From Granulosicoccus sp036478565 (GTDB lineage: Bacteria > Pseudomonadota > Gammaproteobacteria > Granulosicoccales > Granulosicoccaceae): a stretch of DNA of 64,000 nt. Shown here piece after piece: positions 52,426 to 61,289 of this stretch; position 1 is the first letter of the stretch, and every line of letters begins with the position of its first letter. The notes under the pieces are model-generated. The model saw only the letters and a list, made by a program, of their open reading frames with translations. It did not search any database and was not told where the DNA came from. A program made the position numbers and the translations under genes. The stretch lies in contig OZ245050.1 in assembly GCA_965224525.1 (NCBI GenBank), positions 1,612,001 to 1,676,000 on the forward strand. Reading direction: 5' to 3'.

Positions 52426-53618
52426 AGACGTTCTCTGACCCAATCCAGTTCCCGGGCAATGGCCTCGCTTATTTCAACGTTACGGTAAGTCTCGGGCAGT
52501 ACATCCCAGGTATAGGTTTCAACCTCCAGATGACGGCAGATGCCTTCACGCTGCTGCAAGTTCAGAAGCTCTGCCAGTACTGATTGTGTGGTACCGAAGT
52601 GTTCAAGTTGTTCGATAAATACCGGTACATGAAAGTGTACTCGCCACTCGCGTTTGTTTCCGCTTTCGGAAGATTCAAATGCAATCCGCGCATCGCCAAG
52701 ATCGGTATAGCGGTTTAATTCCTCGTCAATCTGTTCTACAACCTGATGCAGGTAGACCGGTTCATCGAAACGTGCCAGCTGCTTCAGTGCAGTTTCATCC
52801 ACGTTGGTAATACGCAACGCTGAACTTAGCTGTAACTTGATGATATTGATACCGGCTCCCTGCAGGCGAGCGATAGCGCGTAGTGGGTCTTCAAATTCAA
52901 CCGCCGAGTGACAGACATCATGGCAAACGCCCAAGTGGGTGTATAGAGCCTCCCGTGCGTTTGCCGCGGATAGCCGGGTCACTGTTGATAACCTAGCAAT
53001 AGCTGCGTCGCTTTGTAACCAACTAGCAAAGAATTGAATGGTGTCGTCAACCGTTTCCAGCAAGCAGCAAGGCTCCGGCTCCAGTGCAATGGCTATCGTG
53101 ATGCCGGTATCGCGTTCCAGGCTGACACAATGTGCGACAGTCTGCAGCAATTGCTCGGCAATAAGCGCCTCCTGTCCAAGTGCCCAGGCTTTGAAGGTGC
53201 CCGGCAAGGTGCTAATGGAGCCGTAGTCTTCCGGTGGCGCTAACCGTGTATGCAACGTTGCCAGTCGGCAGGTGTAGTCTAACCTTGCAGGGTTTGTCCA
53301 GTCTGGTCGGTATACCTGTTCCTTGACCGGGACACCGTGAAATGCGCCATAGGGGAAACCGTTCAAGGTAAAGACGTTGTGGTTGTTGTCCTGCAGCCAG
53401 CGTTGAAAATCAGTGAACGTGTCATCTTGTTCCAGCGCTTCCAGATGCTGCATGGAGAGCCGTAATCCGATTCCCATTGGATCTATGAGATCGAGCCCGG
53501 CACGCACCTTTGGCAAGCAGGTTTTCAGCTGTTCAAATACAGTAGCCCAATCATCTCCTGCGTGTATATTCGTGCAGTAGCCAAGGTGGGTCGGGTTGCC
53601 GTGATTATCGATTTCCAT
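52422..53618 (-). CDS. eboE: EboE, xylose-isomerase-like TIM barrel protein
   Basis: The 398 residues start HLGYCTNIHAGDDWATVFEQL, a typical EboE opening, and contain LEPEPCCLLETVDDTIQFF and GVCHDVCHSAVEFEDP, in which Glu, His and Asp fit the metal site of the sugar-phosphate isomerase/AP-endonuclease family. The C-terminal part has HFHVPVFIEQLEHFGTTQ and VETYTWDVLP. The substrate is unknown. The ATG directly follows the eboD stop, and the end overlaps eboC, so eboD-eboE-eboC is one transcript. Confidence 0.85.
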   Translation of the reverse strand: MEIDNHGNPTHLGYCTNIHAGDDWATVFEQLKTCLPKVRAGLDLIDPMGIGLRLSMQHLEALEQDDTFTDFQRWLQDNNHNVFTLNGFPYGAFHGVPVKEQVYRPDWTNPARLDYTCRLATLHTRLAPPEDYGSISTLPGTFKAWALGQEALIAEQLLQTVAHCVSLERDTGITIAIALEPEPCCLLETVDDTIQFFASWLQSDAAIARLSTVTRLSAANAREALYTHLGVCHDVCHSAVEFEDPLRAIARLQGAGINIIKLQLSSALRITNVDETALKQLARFDEPVYLHQVVEQIDEELNRYTDLGDARIAFESSESGNKREWRVHFHVPVFIEQLEHFGTTQSVLAELLNLQQREGICRHLEVETYTWDVLPETYRNVEISEAIARELDWVRERL

Positions 53619-54917
53619 TCATGCAGCCATTTCACGTATTTGATCGATGGCCGTATTGATGAGCGCATGATCCATCTCATGCACTTCAATACCTTTTCCA
53701 ATTCCCTCCAGTAACGTGATGGTCAATTCGCCACCCAAATGTGCCTGAAAATCAGCAAGGCCGGAAACCACAGCACGGATTCCCTGTCGGTCAAGCCGGT
53801 CAAGTGCATCGTCCCAGAGACGAAAGCCGAGGGTTATCAGCAACTGGCGAATACGTTGCTCGTCTGCCTCTTGCAGCAAGCCGCTAAGCACGGAATAACG
53901 GACATCCAACGCCATGCCTATGGCAACCGCTTCACCGTGTCGCAGTTTGTGACCGGTGAGAGTTTCCAATCGGTGTGCTGCCCAGTGTCCAAAATCCAGT
54001 GGCCTGGCGCTGCCCAGTTCAAACGGATCGCCGCCTTGGCCAATTTGCCGCATATGCAGTTCTGCGCAACGACGAATCAGGTGAGCCAGTGCATCGGGTT
54101 CGAAAGCGCGCAGAGCCTGTGCGTCCAGCTCCAGGGTTCGGAAAAAATCAATATCGCGTATGAGAGCAACCTTGACAGCTTCAGCCATTCCAGCCCGCTT
54201 TTCACGATCACTTAATACGTTGAGAAAACCGGAGTCGTTGAGCACAGCAAACGGCGGAGAAAAAGTACCGAGCCAGTTTTTCTGGTCGAAACGATTGATG
54301 CCGTTCTTGACGCCCACGCCGCTGTCGTTCTGTGCCAGTACTGTCGTTGGTACCCGCACGTGGCGGATACCGCGATGTGCAGTTGCTGCGACCAGCCCGA
54401 CAGCATCCAGTACAGCTCCACCGCCGATAGCGACAATGTAGGAGTGTCGATCAAGTTGTTGTGCATGCAGCATCTGGTGCAGTGACTCCAGATACTGCCA
54501 GCCCGATTTGATCGCTTCTCCGCCTGCGACCAGAACGGGTGGTTGTACCAGTTCCAATTGTGCTCCGTGAGCCTGACAATACCTCGTGATTGCCATGGGC
54601 AAGCCTGGCAAGGCTTTCGCAACGCCGCTGTCGAGAAAGACAATCAGGCGATGCCGTTTTTTGGATTCGCGCAGGGCGAGTGTGTCAACAAAGACGCGGT
54701 TGTCCTTGTGGAACAGATCTTGTGTGAATACAACCGGGAAATCGTATGGCACTGAGAATCGCTGCCACAGGGTGGTATCGATCTCAGGGTTGTTCCCTGG
54801 CCTGTCTGCAGAGTCTGGCGTGTTTTCGGGAAGTGTTGCGTGAGTTGGCATGGGGTGTAGTCTGCTACCGGCAGTTCTGGAACCAACCAGTAGCGATGAT
54901 ATATTCATGCCATACAA
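53619..54917 (-). CDS. eboD: EboD, sugar-phosphate cyclase related to 3-dehydroquinate synthase
   Basis: This 432-residue protein of the dehydroquinate-synthase fold starts its conserved part at QRFSVPYDFPVVFTQDLF. It has the NAD-binding IVAIGGGAVLDAVGLVAATAHRG, the HVRVPTTVLAQNDSGVGVKNGIN loop, the Lys/His metal region AEAVKVALIRD and PLDFGHWAAHRLE, and GEAVAIGMALD. It is not the housekeeping AroB, judging by the EboD-type N terminus. The start is uncertain: the first ATG lies 20 bases from the divergent membrane-protein gene, while ATG 54851 would leave an 86-base gap. Confidence 0.85.
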   Translation of the reverse strand: MYGMNISSLLVGSRTAGSRLHPMPTHATLPENTPDSADRPGNNPEIDTTLWQRFSVPYDFPVVFTQDLFHKDNRVFVDTLALRESKKRHRLIVFLDSGVAKALPGLPMAITRYCQAHGAQLELVQPPVLVAGGEAIKSGWQYLESLHQMLHAQQLDRHSYIVAIGGGAVLDAVGLVAATAHRGIRHVRVPTTVLAQNDSGVGVKNGINRFDQKNWLGTFSPPFAVLNDSGFLNVLSDREKRAGMAEAVKVALIRDIDFFRTLELDAQALRAFEPDALAHLIRRCAELHMRQIGQGGDPFELGSARPLDFGHWAAHRLETLTGHKLRHGEAVAIGMALDVRYSVLSGLLQEADEQRIRQLLITLGFRLWDDALDRLDRQGIRAVVSGLADFQAHLGGELTITLLEGIGKGIEVHEMDHALINTAIDQIREMAA

Positions 54918-54937
54918 ACCGAATCTGCGTCACATTT

Positions 54938-55306
54938 ATGAAGATCTTTCTCATTTTTGTCCGAATTGCGCTGGGATCGCTGATGCTGCTGTTTGTGGCT
55001 GTCCAGTATAACGACCCGGATCGTCTCTGGTGGATGTCGATTTATGGTATCGCGGTGCTGGCCATGCTGTTCTCGGTCTGGCGCCCGCATTGGTTGCAGT
55101 CAACCGCAGGAAAATGGCTGCTGATGCTGGCAATAGCTGCCCTGGCTGTTGCTGTCTGGTGGTACTGGCCGAGCAAGCCGAATTTCTGGCGTGAGGAAGT
55201 GTACTGGCCCGACAAAACCATCCGTGACGGAATGGGAGTGATGATTGCGCTCGCTGTCACCCTGTTTGCCGTACCGGTGGCCTGGGCAAGAAAAAATACT
55301 TTATGA
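54938..55306 (+). CDS. TMEM220-like small membrane protein
   Basis: The 122 residues contain about four membrane helices and the motif VAVQYNDPDRLWWMSIYG, which is typical of the TMEM220 family of unknown function. The ATG follows no clear ribosome binding site. The stop overlaps the next ATG by four bases (ATGA), so it is translated together with the acyl-CoA ligase. Confidence 0.8.
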   Translation: MKIFLIFVRIALGSLMLLFVAVQYNDPDRLWWMSIYGIAVLAMLFSVWRPHWLQSTAGKWLLMLAIAALAVAVWWYWPSKPNFWREEVYWPDKTIRDGMGVMIALAVTLFAVPVAWARKNTL

Positions 55307-56997
55307 TCGTCGAATCACTCCTGCCCCTGGCATCGCTGGACGCGAGCAGCTTTGGCGAGGATTTTCAGTGGTCGCTGCCCGAGCGTTTCAATATTGCAGA
55401 TGCAGTTTGTCGGCGTCACGCAGATGGATCAAACAAGCTGGCATTGATCGCAGAAAGTACCGACGGTAGTTGCAGACGATATACGTTTGATGAAATCGAC
55501 AAGCTATCTAGCCAGCTTGCAAATGTTCTGGTTAGTCTGGGTGTGGTCAAGGGTGATCGTGTTGCAGTGATACTGCCACAGCGAGTCGAAACGCCATTGC
55601 TGCATCTGGCAGCTCACCGAATCGCCGCTATTTCCTTGCCACTGTCGGTGTTGTTTGGCGATGAGGCATTACGTTATCGATTATTCGATAGCGGTTCCCG
55701 CGTTGTGGTTACAGATAGTGTGCATGCTGGTTTGCTAGCGTCGTTGTTACCTGAATTGCCGAATTTTCTGGCCGTATTGTGTGTCGATGAAGTACCGGAT
55801 CAGCTTGCGTCGGCATACACGGGGGCTGCCTGCCGCTGTCTTGATTTTTATCGTGAGTTGAACACAAACCGTGCGCGAGGCGATATTGTAATGATCGATA
55901 CGCATCGCGATGATCCTGCTTTCCTGCTGTATACATCGGGAACTACCGGGCCGCCCAAGGGTGCATTGATTCCGCACCGCGCGCTTATTGGCAACCTGAC
56001 CGGTTTTGAATGCTCGCAAAATGGATTCCCACAGATAGATGATGTTCTATACACACCGGCTGATTGGGCATGGACTGGAGGTTTACTTGATGGACTTTTA
56101 CCTGCCTGGTATTACGGGGTGCCAGTGGTTGCCTTGGACAATCAGGGTTTTGCTGCAGAACGCGTGGCGGCGTTGATGTCCCGGCACAAGGTTACCTGTA
56201 GTTTCATGCCGCCAACAGCGTTGAAAATGCTACGCAGTGTGCCTGATCTTTTTGAACGTCACCCATCAAGTCTGCGCAGTATCATGAGCGCCGGTGAAGC
56301 CGTGGGTAAAGCCTTGCATAGTTGGGGGCTGGAAGTGTTGGGTTTGTCGATCAACGAGATGTGCGGGCAGACAGAACACAACTATCTGATAGGTAATTGC
56401 AGCGCAGTATTGCCGGTAAAGCCCGGTTCCATGGGTAAGGCTTACCCGGGTCATCGGGTTGCCATATTGGGCGATAACGGCGCTTTACTGGGCGATAACG
56501 AGGAAGGCGAGATTGTTGCCCATCGAGATGATCCGGTGCATTTTCTGGGGTATTGGCGTCGCCCCGAAGCCACGGCTGCCAAATACACCGATGACTGGTT
56601 CCATACCGGTGATATTGGCAAGCGTGACAGCGACGGCTATCTGTGGTTTTTGGGGCGAGCCGATGATGTTATCAATAGTGCTGGCTACCGCATCGGTCCT
56701 GGTGAAATAGAAAACTGTGCCTTGCAGCACTCCGCAGTACTGCAGGTGGCGGCAATCGGTGTACCGGACCCTGACGGTTTACGCGGTGATATCGTCAAAC
56801 TGTGTGTGGTTCTGAAACCCGGAGAGCTGGAATCCGATGTGTTGCGGGATGCTATTCGAGAGCGTATTCGTTATCGTCTGGCGGCATATGAATACCCTCG
56901 TATTGTGGAATTTTTCGATTCCCTGCCCATGACAACTACCGGCAAGGTTCAGCGCGCGGAGTTGAGACGCCAGCACAGCCGCGAGCATACCCGGTAG
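55303..56997 (+). CDS. AMP-forming acyl-CoA synthetase (medium-chain / acetyl-CoA-synthetase-like)
   Basis: The 564-residue enzyme activates a carboxylic acid through an acyl-adenylate. Visible motifs are FLLYTSGTTGPPKGALIPHR (about 207-226), YTPADWAWTGG, NEMCGQTEHNYLIGN, the hinge region YLWFLGRADDVINSAGYRIG with GPGEIE, and the C-terminal catalytic Lys in TTGKVQR. The pattern resembles ACSM or acetyl-CoA-synthetase-like enzymes more than long-chain FadD. The substrate cannot be read. It is coupled to the TMEM220-like gene and lies next to the ebo cluster. Confidence 0.87.
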   Translation: MIVESLLPLASLDASSFGEDFQWSLPERFNIADAVCRRHADGSNKLALIAESTDGSCRRYTFDEIDKLSSQLANVLVSLGVVKGDRVAVILPQRVETPLLHLAAHRIAAISLPLSVLFGDEALRYRLFDSGSRVVVTDSVHAGLLASLLPELPNFLAVLCVDEVPDQLASAYTGAACRCLDFYRELNTNRARGDIVMIDTHRDDPAFLLYTSGTTGPPKGALIPHRALIGNLTGFECSQNGFPQIDDVLYTPADWAWTGGLLDGLLPAWYYGVPVVALDNQGFAAERVAALMSRHKVTCSFMPPTALKMLRSVPDLFERHPSSLRSIMSAGEAVGKALHSWGLEVLGLSINEMCGQTEHNYLIGNCSAVLPVKPGSMGKAYPGHRVAILGDNGALLGDNEEGEIVAHRDDPVHFLGYWRRPEATAAKYTDDWFHTGDIGKRDSDGYLWFLGRADDVINSAGYRIGPGEIENCALQHSAVLQVAAIGVPDPDGLRGDIVKLCVVLKPGELESDVLRDAIRERIRYRLAAYEYPRIVEFFDSLPMTTTGKVQRAELRRQHSREHTR

Positions 56998-57007
56998 CAG
57001 GGCCACC

Positions 57008-57029
57008 AAAGCACAACAAAAGCACAACA
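57008..57029. repeat. Perfect 11-bp tandem duplication
   Basis: AAAGCACAACA occurs twice head to tail just after the acyl-CoA ligase stop. It is possibly a simple slippage product. Confidence 0.5.
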
Positions 57030-57061
57030 AATCGATAGCGACCAATGTTGTTGCAAATGGT

Positions 57062-57093
57062 TGACAGTTGATCCCGAAACAGGTGACAGTTGA
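57062..57093. promoter_or_regulatory. Possible operator repeat upstream of the sugar transporter operon
   Basis: TGACAGTTGA occurs twice with a 22-base period (57062-57071 and 57084-57093), two helical turns apart. It starts within a TTGACA at 57061 that could be a -35 element. This suits a regulator site before frcB, but no regulator gene lies nearby. Confidence 0.35.
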
Positions 57094-57151
57094 CGGGCTG
57101 ATACCCGCTCGCCTGAACCTGGTCGGGCGGCCAACTCAAGGAGAAAACCAC

Positions 57152-58177
57152 GTGAAGACTTCACACAAATTAGGCGTTGCCTGTTCATTTCTGCTGGGTG
57201 CAGGAATTGCTGGCCAGGCGCAGGCAGAAGACATCGGTGCTTGCCTGATTACAAAAACCGATATCAATCCATTCTTTGTAAAAATGAAAGAAGGCGCCAA
57301 GGCCAAGGCTGAAGAACTTGGTATAAAACTCTCTACCTTTGCCGGTAAAGTTGACGGTGACCATGAAACGCAAGTGCAAGCCATCGAAACCTGTATAGCC
57401 TCTGGTGCCAAAGGCATTCTGCTGACCGCGTCTGATACCAAAGCAATCGTACCTGTTGTGCAACAGGCAAGGGACGCAGGCTTGCTGGTTATTGCGCTGG
57501 ATACACCACTGGAGCCCATCGATTCTGCGGATGCCACTTTTGCCACCGATAACTTTAAGGCGGGTGAACTGATTGGTGCCTGGGCTGCCGCTCAAATGGG
57601 TGAGGATGCAGCTACTGCCAAAATTGCCATGCTTGATCTATCAGAAACACAGCCTTCGGTTGGCGTGCTACGCGATCAGGGTTTTTTGACCGGCTTTGGT
57701 GTTGATGTAAAGGATGTCAGCCGTTGGGGTGACGAGGATGATGAACGAATCGTCGGCAATGAAGTGACAGCCGGCAACGAAGAGGGCGGTCGTACAGCGA
57801 TGGAGTCCCTGATGATCAAGGACCCAGGTATTAATGTGGTTTACACCATAAACGAGCCTTCTGCTGCCGGGGCTTATGAGGCGCTTAAAGCGTTTGGCCG
57901 TGAAGACAAAGTACTGATCGTGTCAGTTGATGGTGGTTGCCCGGGTGTACAGAATGTCGCAGATGGCGTTATTGGTGCAACGTCGCAGCAATACCCCCTG
58001 TTAATGGCTTCTCTGGGCGTGGAGGCGATTGCTGCATGGGCCGAAGATGGCACCAAGCCTGAGCCAACAGAAGGACTGGAGTTCTTCGACACAGGTGTCT
58101 CGCTGGTGACTGACCAGCCAGCTGATGGTGTTGAATCTATCGGTGTTGAAGACGGCATGGACAAGTGCTGGGGCTAG
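57152..58177 (+). CDS. frcB: Sugar ABC transporter substrate-binding protein (FrcB-like)
   Basis: The 341-residue periplasmic binding protein starts with a signal peptide (ends ...GQAQA) and has the type-1 periplasmic fold: IGACLITKTDINPFFVKMKE, TQVQAIETCIASGAKGILLT, ATDNFKAGELIG and VVYTINEPSAAGAYEAL. The nearest pattern I recall is FrcB, the fructose-binding protein of rhizobia, and the order binding protein-permease-ATPase-kinase is the same. AAGGAG lies 7 bases before GTG 57152, which fixes the start over an open upstream frame. Fructose as ligand is inference. Confidence 0.82.
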   Translation: MKTSHKLGVACSFLLGAGIAGQAQAEDIGACLITKTDINPFFVKMKEGAKAKAEELGIKLSTFAGKVDGDHETQVQAIETCIASGAKGILLTASDTKAIVPVVQQARDAGLLVIALDTPLEPIDSADATFATDNFKAGELIGAWAAAQMGEDAATAKIAMLDLSETQPSVGVLRDQGFLTGFGVDVKDVSRWGDEDDERIVGNEVTAGNEEGGRTAMESLMIKDPGINVVYTINEPSAAGAYEALKAFGREDKVLIVSVDGGCPGVQNVADGVIGATSQQYPLLMASLGVEAIAAWAEDGTKPEPTEGLEFFDTGVSLVTDQPADGVESIGVEDGMDKCWG

Positions 58178-58238
58178 ACACCTGGTACTGATGATTTTGA
58201 TTCGTTTGGAACAGAGGTAACCGTGGGGGCCTTGCGCG

Positions 58239-58256
58239 GCAGAGAGCATTCTCTGC
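58239..58256 (+). promoter_or_regulatory. Stem-loop between frcB and frcC
   Basis: GCAGAGA and TCTCTGC form a perfect 7-base stem with a GCAT loop in the 151-base gap after the binding-protein gene. No T run follows, so it is more likely an mRNA-stabilising or attenuating hairpin, as is common after binding-protein genes, than a full terminator. Confidence 0.55.
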
Positions 58257-58328
58257 TACCGGCTCCTGCGTTGCCTCTTAATCCAGATAAACAGTTGAGA
58301 CTCATCTGATACCCACAGTAAGCAATTT

Positions 58329-59363
58329 ATGACTCACACAACATCAAGCGAATCAATTGCAAGTTTTTCAAGCCGACGTGGTCCGCTCCAGCTATTGCAG
58401 CACTTCCTGCACGGCAACCCGGCGATGGTGCCGGTCATCATCCTGGTTTTCAGTGTGGCAGCATTTGGCTATTTAGCCGGTGAGCGTTTCTTCACCGCAT
58501 TCAATCTGTCACTAATCACACAGCAGGTCACGGTCATCGGCATCCTTGCCTGCGCGCAGACGTTGATCATTTTAACCGCGGGTATTGACCTGTCAGTTGC
58601 CGCCATCATGGTGTTCGCCTCCGTTGTCGCCGGTAAATTTGCCGTTACGCTGGGCTATCCGCCGGCGCTTTCACTCATTGCGGGATTTGTCATAGGTACT
58701 GCGTGTGGTCTGATTAACGGCCTGTTGGTGACGCGTCTTCGGTTGCCGCCATTTATCGTCACGCTGGGTACCTGGAATGTGTTTTTTGCATTGAATATCT
58801 GGTATTCAGGTTCGCAGTCCATTCGTAGTCAGGACATCGATAAAATTGCCCCGTCGCTCAAATTTTTTGGCGAACGGGTCAACTTTCATGGCGCGGTGTT
58901 CACTTACGGAACGATATTGATGGTTGGCATATTCTTCGTGCTTTGGTACATGCTCAACAATACCGCCTGGGGTCGGCACGTCTATGCTGTTGGCGATGAC
59001 AAGGAAGCCGCAGAGTTGGCAGGTATTCGCACGGATCGCTTGCTGGTGTCGGTCTACGCGCTGGCAGGTTTTATCTGCGGCATCGGTGCCTGGGTATCTA
59101 TCGGTCGAGTCGGATCGGTTAGCCCACAAAGTTTTTACGATGCAAACCTGGATTCAATAACGGCCGTTGTCATTGGCGGTACGTCCCTGTTTGGAGGGCG
59201 AGGCTCAATTCTTGGAGCATTGTTTGGCGCTTTGATCGTGGGCGTGTTCAGCTCCGGACTCAAAATAGCGGGGGTCGATGTTCTCTGGCAACGCTTTGCT
59301 ATCGGCTGCCTTATCATCCTGGCCGTGGCGATAGATCAATGGATCCGTCGGGTATCAAATTGA
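58329..59363 (+). CDS. frcC: Sugar ABC transporter permease (FrcC-like)
   Basis: The 344-residue inner-membrane protein has about ten helices with the RbsC-type motifs AQTLIILTAGIDLSVAAIMV, GLINGLLVTRLRLPPFIVTLGT, RHVYAVGDDKEAAELAGI and the coupling region AVVIGGTSLFGGRGSILGAL. It forms the channel for the FrcB/FrcA system. Its stop overlaps the frcA start (TGATG). Confidence 0.9.
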   Translation: MTHTTSSESIASFSSRRGPLQLLQHFLHGNPAMVPVIILVFSVAAFGYLAGERFFTAFNLSLITQQVTVIGILACAQTLIILTAGIDLSVAAIMVFASVVAGKFAVTLGYPPALSLIAGFVIGTACGLINGLLVTRLRLPPFIVTLGTWNVFFALNIWYSGSQSIRSQDIDKIAPSLKFFGERVNFHGAVFTYGTILMVGIFFVLWYMLNNTAWGRHVYAVGDDKEAAELAGIRTDRLLVSVYALAGFICGIGAWVSIGRVGSVSPQSFYDANLDSITAVVIGGTSLFGGRGSILGALFGALIVGVFSSGLKIAGVDVLWQRFAIGCLIILAVAIDQWIRRVSN

Positions 59364-60157
59364 TGGATCAGAAGAAAACTGTAAATAACCAGCCAGTCGT
59401 CTTGTCGGCTACCGGACTGGTCAAGCGTTTTGGCCGGGTTGTGGCGCTGGACAATGCTGATTTCGAGCTGCGTGCTGGCGAAATACTGGCGGTTATTGGT
59501 GACAATGGCGCGGGTAAGTCGACCATGATCAAAGCCATGTGTGGTGCATTGATACCGGACGAAGGCGAAGTAAGGCTTGATGGCAAGCCGGCACTTTTCC
59601 GCTCACCGATGGAAGCACGACAAGCTGGTATCGAAACTGTTTATCAGAATCTTGCATTGTCGCCCGCATTATCGATTGCTGACAACATGTTTCTGGGTCG
59701 CGAACTTCGCAAGGAATCAGGCCTAGGTAAGTGGTTCCGTATGCTTGATCGAAAACGTATGGAAACACTGGCTCGTGAGAAACTGACCGAGCTGGGATTG
59801 ATGACCATTCAAAATATTTCGCAAGCGGTAGAGACATTATCTGGTGGGCAAAGGCAAGGCGTGGCAGTAGCACGTGCCGCCGCATTCGGCTCAAAGGTCA
59901 TTATCATGGATGAGCCTACTGCGGCATTGGGTGTTAAAGAATCACGGCGAGTACTTGATTTGATTCAGGATGTACGCTCACGCGGCATACCAATCGTGCT
60001 CATTTCCCACAACATGCCGCATGTTTTTGAAGTAGCAGATCGCATTCATGTGCACCGCCTTGGTCGACGGCTATGCGTCATAGACCCAAAGGAATATTCC
60101 ATGTCAGATGCGGTAGCGTTGATGACTGGAGCCATGGAAGCCCCCGTAGCAGCGTGA
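59363..60157 (+). CDS. frcA: Sugar ABC transporter ATP-binding protein (FrcA-like, single domain)
   Basis: The 264-residue ATPase has Walker A GDNGAGKST (46-54), signature LSGGQRQGVAVARA, Walker B VIIMDEPTAALG and the switch His in ISHNMPHVFE. It has only one ATPase domain, as in the Frc system, unlike the doubled RbsA or XylG. The frame is open from ATG 59339, but ATG 59363 overlaps the frcC stop and is the likely start. Confidence 0.9.
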   Translation: MDQKKTVNNQPVVLSATGLVKRFGRVVALDNADFELRAGEILAVIGDNGAGKSTMIKAMCGALIPDEGEVRLDGKPALFRSPMEARQAGIETVYQNLALSPALSIADNMFLGRELRKESGLGKWFRMLDRKRMETLAREKLTELGLMTIQNISQAVETLSGGQRQGVAVARAAAFGSKVIIMDEPTAALGVKESRRVLDLIQDVRSRGIPIVLISHNMPHVFEVADRIHVHRLGRRLCVIDPKEYSMSDAVALMTGAMEAPVAA

Positions 60158-60807
60158 ATAACCTATCGTCAACTGCCGAGCTGATTTCGGCGATAACCGA
60201 TGCACAGGCATTGGCTGGCACTGACAAGCGTCTGATAGTTGCTTTGGCCGGTGCGCCTGCATCGGGTAAATCAACTCTGGCACAGACGCTGGTAGACACA
60301 CTGGGGGCCGAGATTGCCAATGTTGTACCGATGGACGGCTTTCATCTGGATAACACATTGCTCGATATTGCCGGTTTGAGGGAGTTCAAGGGTGCACCGG
60401 AAACGTTTGACGTTGCCGGGTTCGAATCCTTGCTTTTTCGCATAAGACATGACAACGAGACGGTACATATTCCGGTATTTGACCGAGCGGCTGATCTGTC
60501 ACGAGCAGCCGCTGAATCGGTCGAGCCACGACACCGAATCATCGTTGTTGAGGGCAATTATCTGCTTCTGAACCAACCAGGCTGGCGCTCACTTAAAGAC
60601 TGTTTTGATTTGACCGTGCTATTGGATGTTTCATGGGAGACGCTTAAAACCCGTAGTGTTGCTCGCTGGTTGTCATTCGATCACACACCCGAAGAGGCGC
60701 TGGCCAGGGCTGAGCAGAATGACCTGCCAAACGGTGATACAGTGCGCCGCGAATCACAGCGACCGGACATTGTTTACCGATTTACCGATGATAGAACTTG
60801 GCAATGA
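60154..60807 (+). CDS. frcK: Kinase of the nucleoside/pantothenate kinase fold (FrcK-like)
   Basis: The 217-residue P-loop kinase has LAGAPASGKST (32-42), the VVPMDGFHLDN catalytic segment, FDRAADLSRAA and VVEGNYLLLNQPGW, as in the PanK/uridine-kinase-like family found behind frcBCA in rhizobia. It probably phosphorylates the imported sugar or a nucleoside. GTG 60154 overlaps the frcA stop (GTGA). An open upstream frame exists but lies inside frcA. Confidence 0.82.
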   Translation: MNNLSSTAELISAITDAQALAGTDKRLIVALAGAPASGKSTLAQTLVDTLGAEIANVVPMDGFHLDNTLLDIAGLREFKGAPETFDVAGFESLLFRIRHDNETVHIPVFDRAADLSRAAAESVEPRHRIIVVEGNYLLLNQPGWRSLKDCFDLTVLLDVSWETLKTRSVARWLSFDHTPEEALARAEQNDLPNGDTVRRESQRPDIVYRFTDDRTWQ

Positions 60808-61289
60808 GCGATAACAATCAATTGATACTGGGCTGGCGAGAATGGATTGCTTTACCACAGCTTGGTATTCCAGCCGTGAAAGCCAAAATCGATACTGGAG
60901 CACGTACTTCTGCTTTGCATGCTTTTGCTATCAGACGTGAGGCGCGGGCTGAGGGCTCCGATTGGGTCAGCTTTGGCGTTCACCCTCTGCAGCGCAATGA
61001 TTCGCTTGTGCGTCGCTGCCATGCGCCACTGGTTGATGTTCGCCAGGTGACTGATTCCGGCGGGCATAAAGAAGAACGCTATTTCATCCTAACAACATTT
61101 GTTATTGGTTCTGTACAGCGCGAGATAGAAATTACGCTTGCGGATAGAAACAATATGTTGTTCAGGATGTTACTGGGCCGCACTGCAATGATTCCTGATA
61201 TCTGTGTGGACCCGGCACAGTCCTTTTTGTGCGGCCGTGTTTCTGCCAAGGAACACTATGACGATGATGTGTCAGGAGTAAGAACATGA
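60804..61289 (+). CDS. RimB-like retropepsin-type protease
   Basis: The 161-residue protein starts ILGWREWIALPQLGI and has the AKIDTGARTSALHA motif (Asp30-Thr-Gly) of the retropepsin-like family once called ATP-dependent zinc proteases. The later part has RYFILTTFVIGSVQREIEITLAD and LLGRTAM. In Pseudomonas a member of this family (RimB) works with RimK. The ATG overlaps the frcK stop by four bases (ATGA), so the triad is joined to the sugar operon. Confidence 0.85.
   Translation: MSDNNQLILGWREWIALPQLGIPAVKAKIDTGARTSALHAFAIRREARAEGSDWVSFGVHPLQRNDSLVRRCHAPLVDVRQVTDSGGHKEERYFILTTFVIGSVQREIEITLADRNNMLFRMLLGRTAMIPDICVDPAQSFLCGRVSAKEHYDDDVSGVRT

Noticed and set aside
60412..60440. A tRNA-like T-loop sequence (GGGTTCGAATCC) that might indicate a tRNA gene
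   Set aside because: It lies inside frcK, where it encodes AGFES in frame, and no acceptor or anticodon stem can be formed around it.
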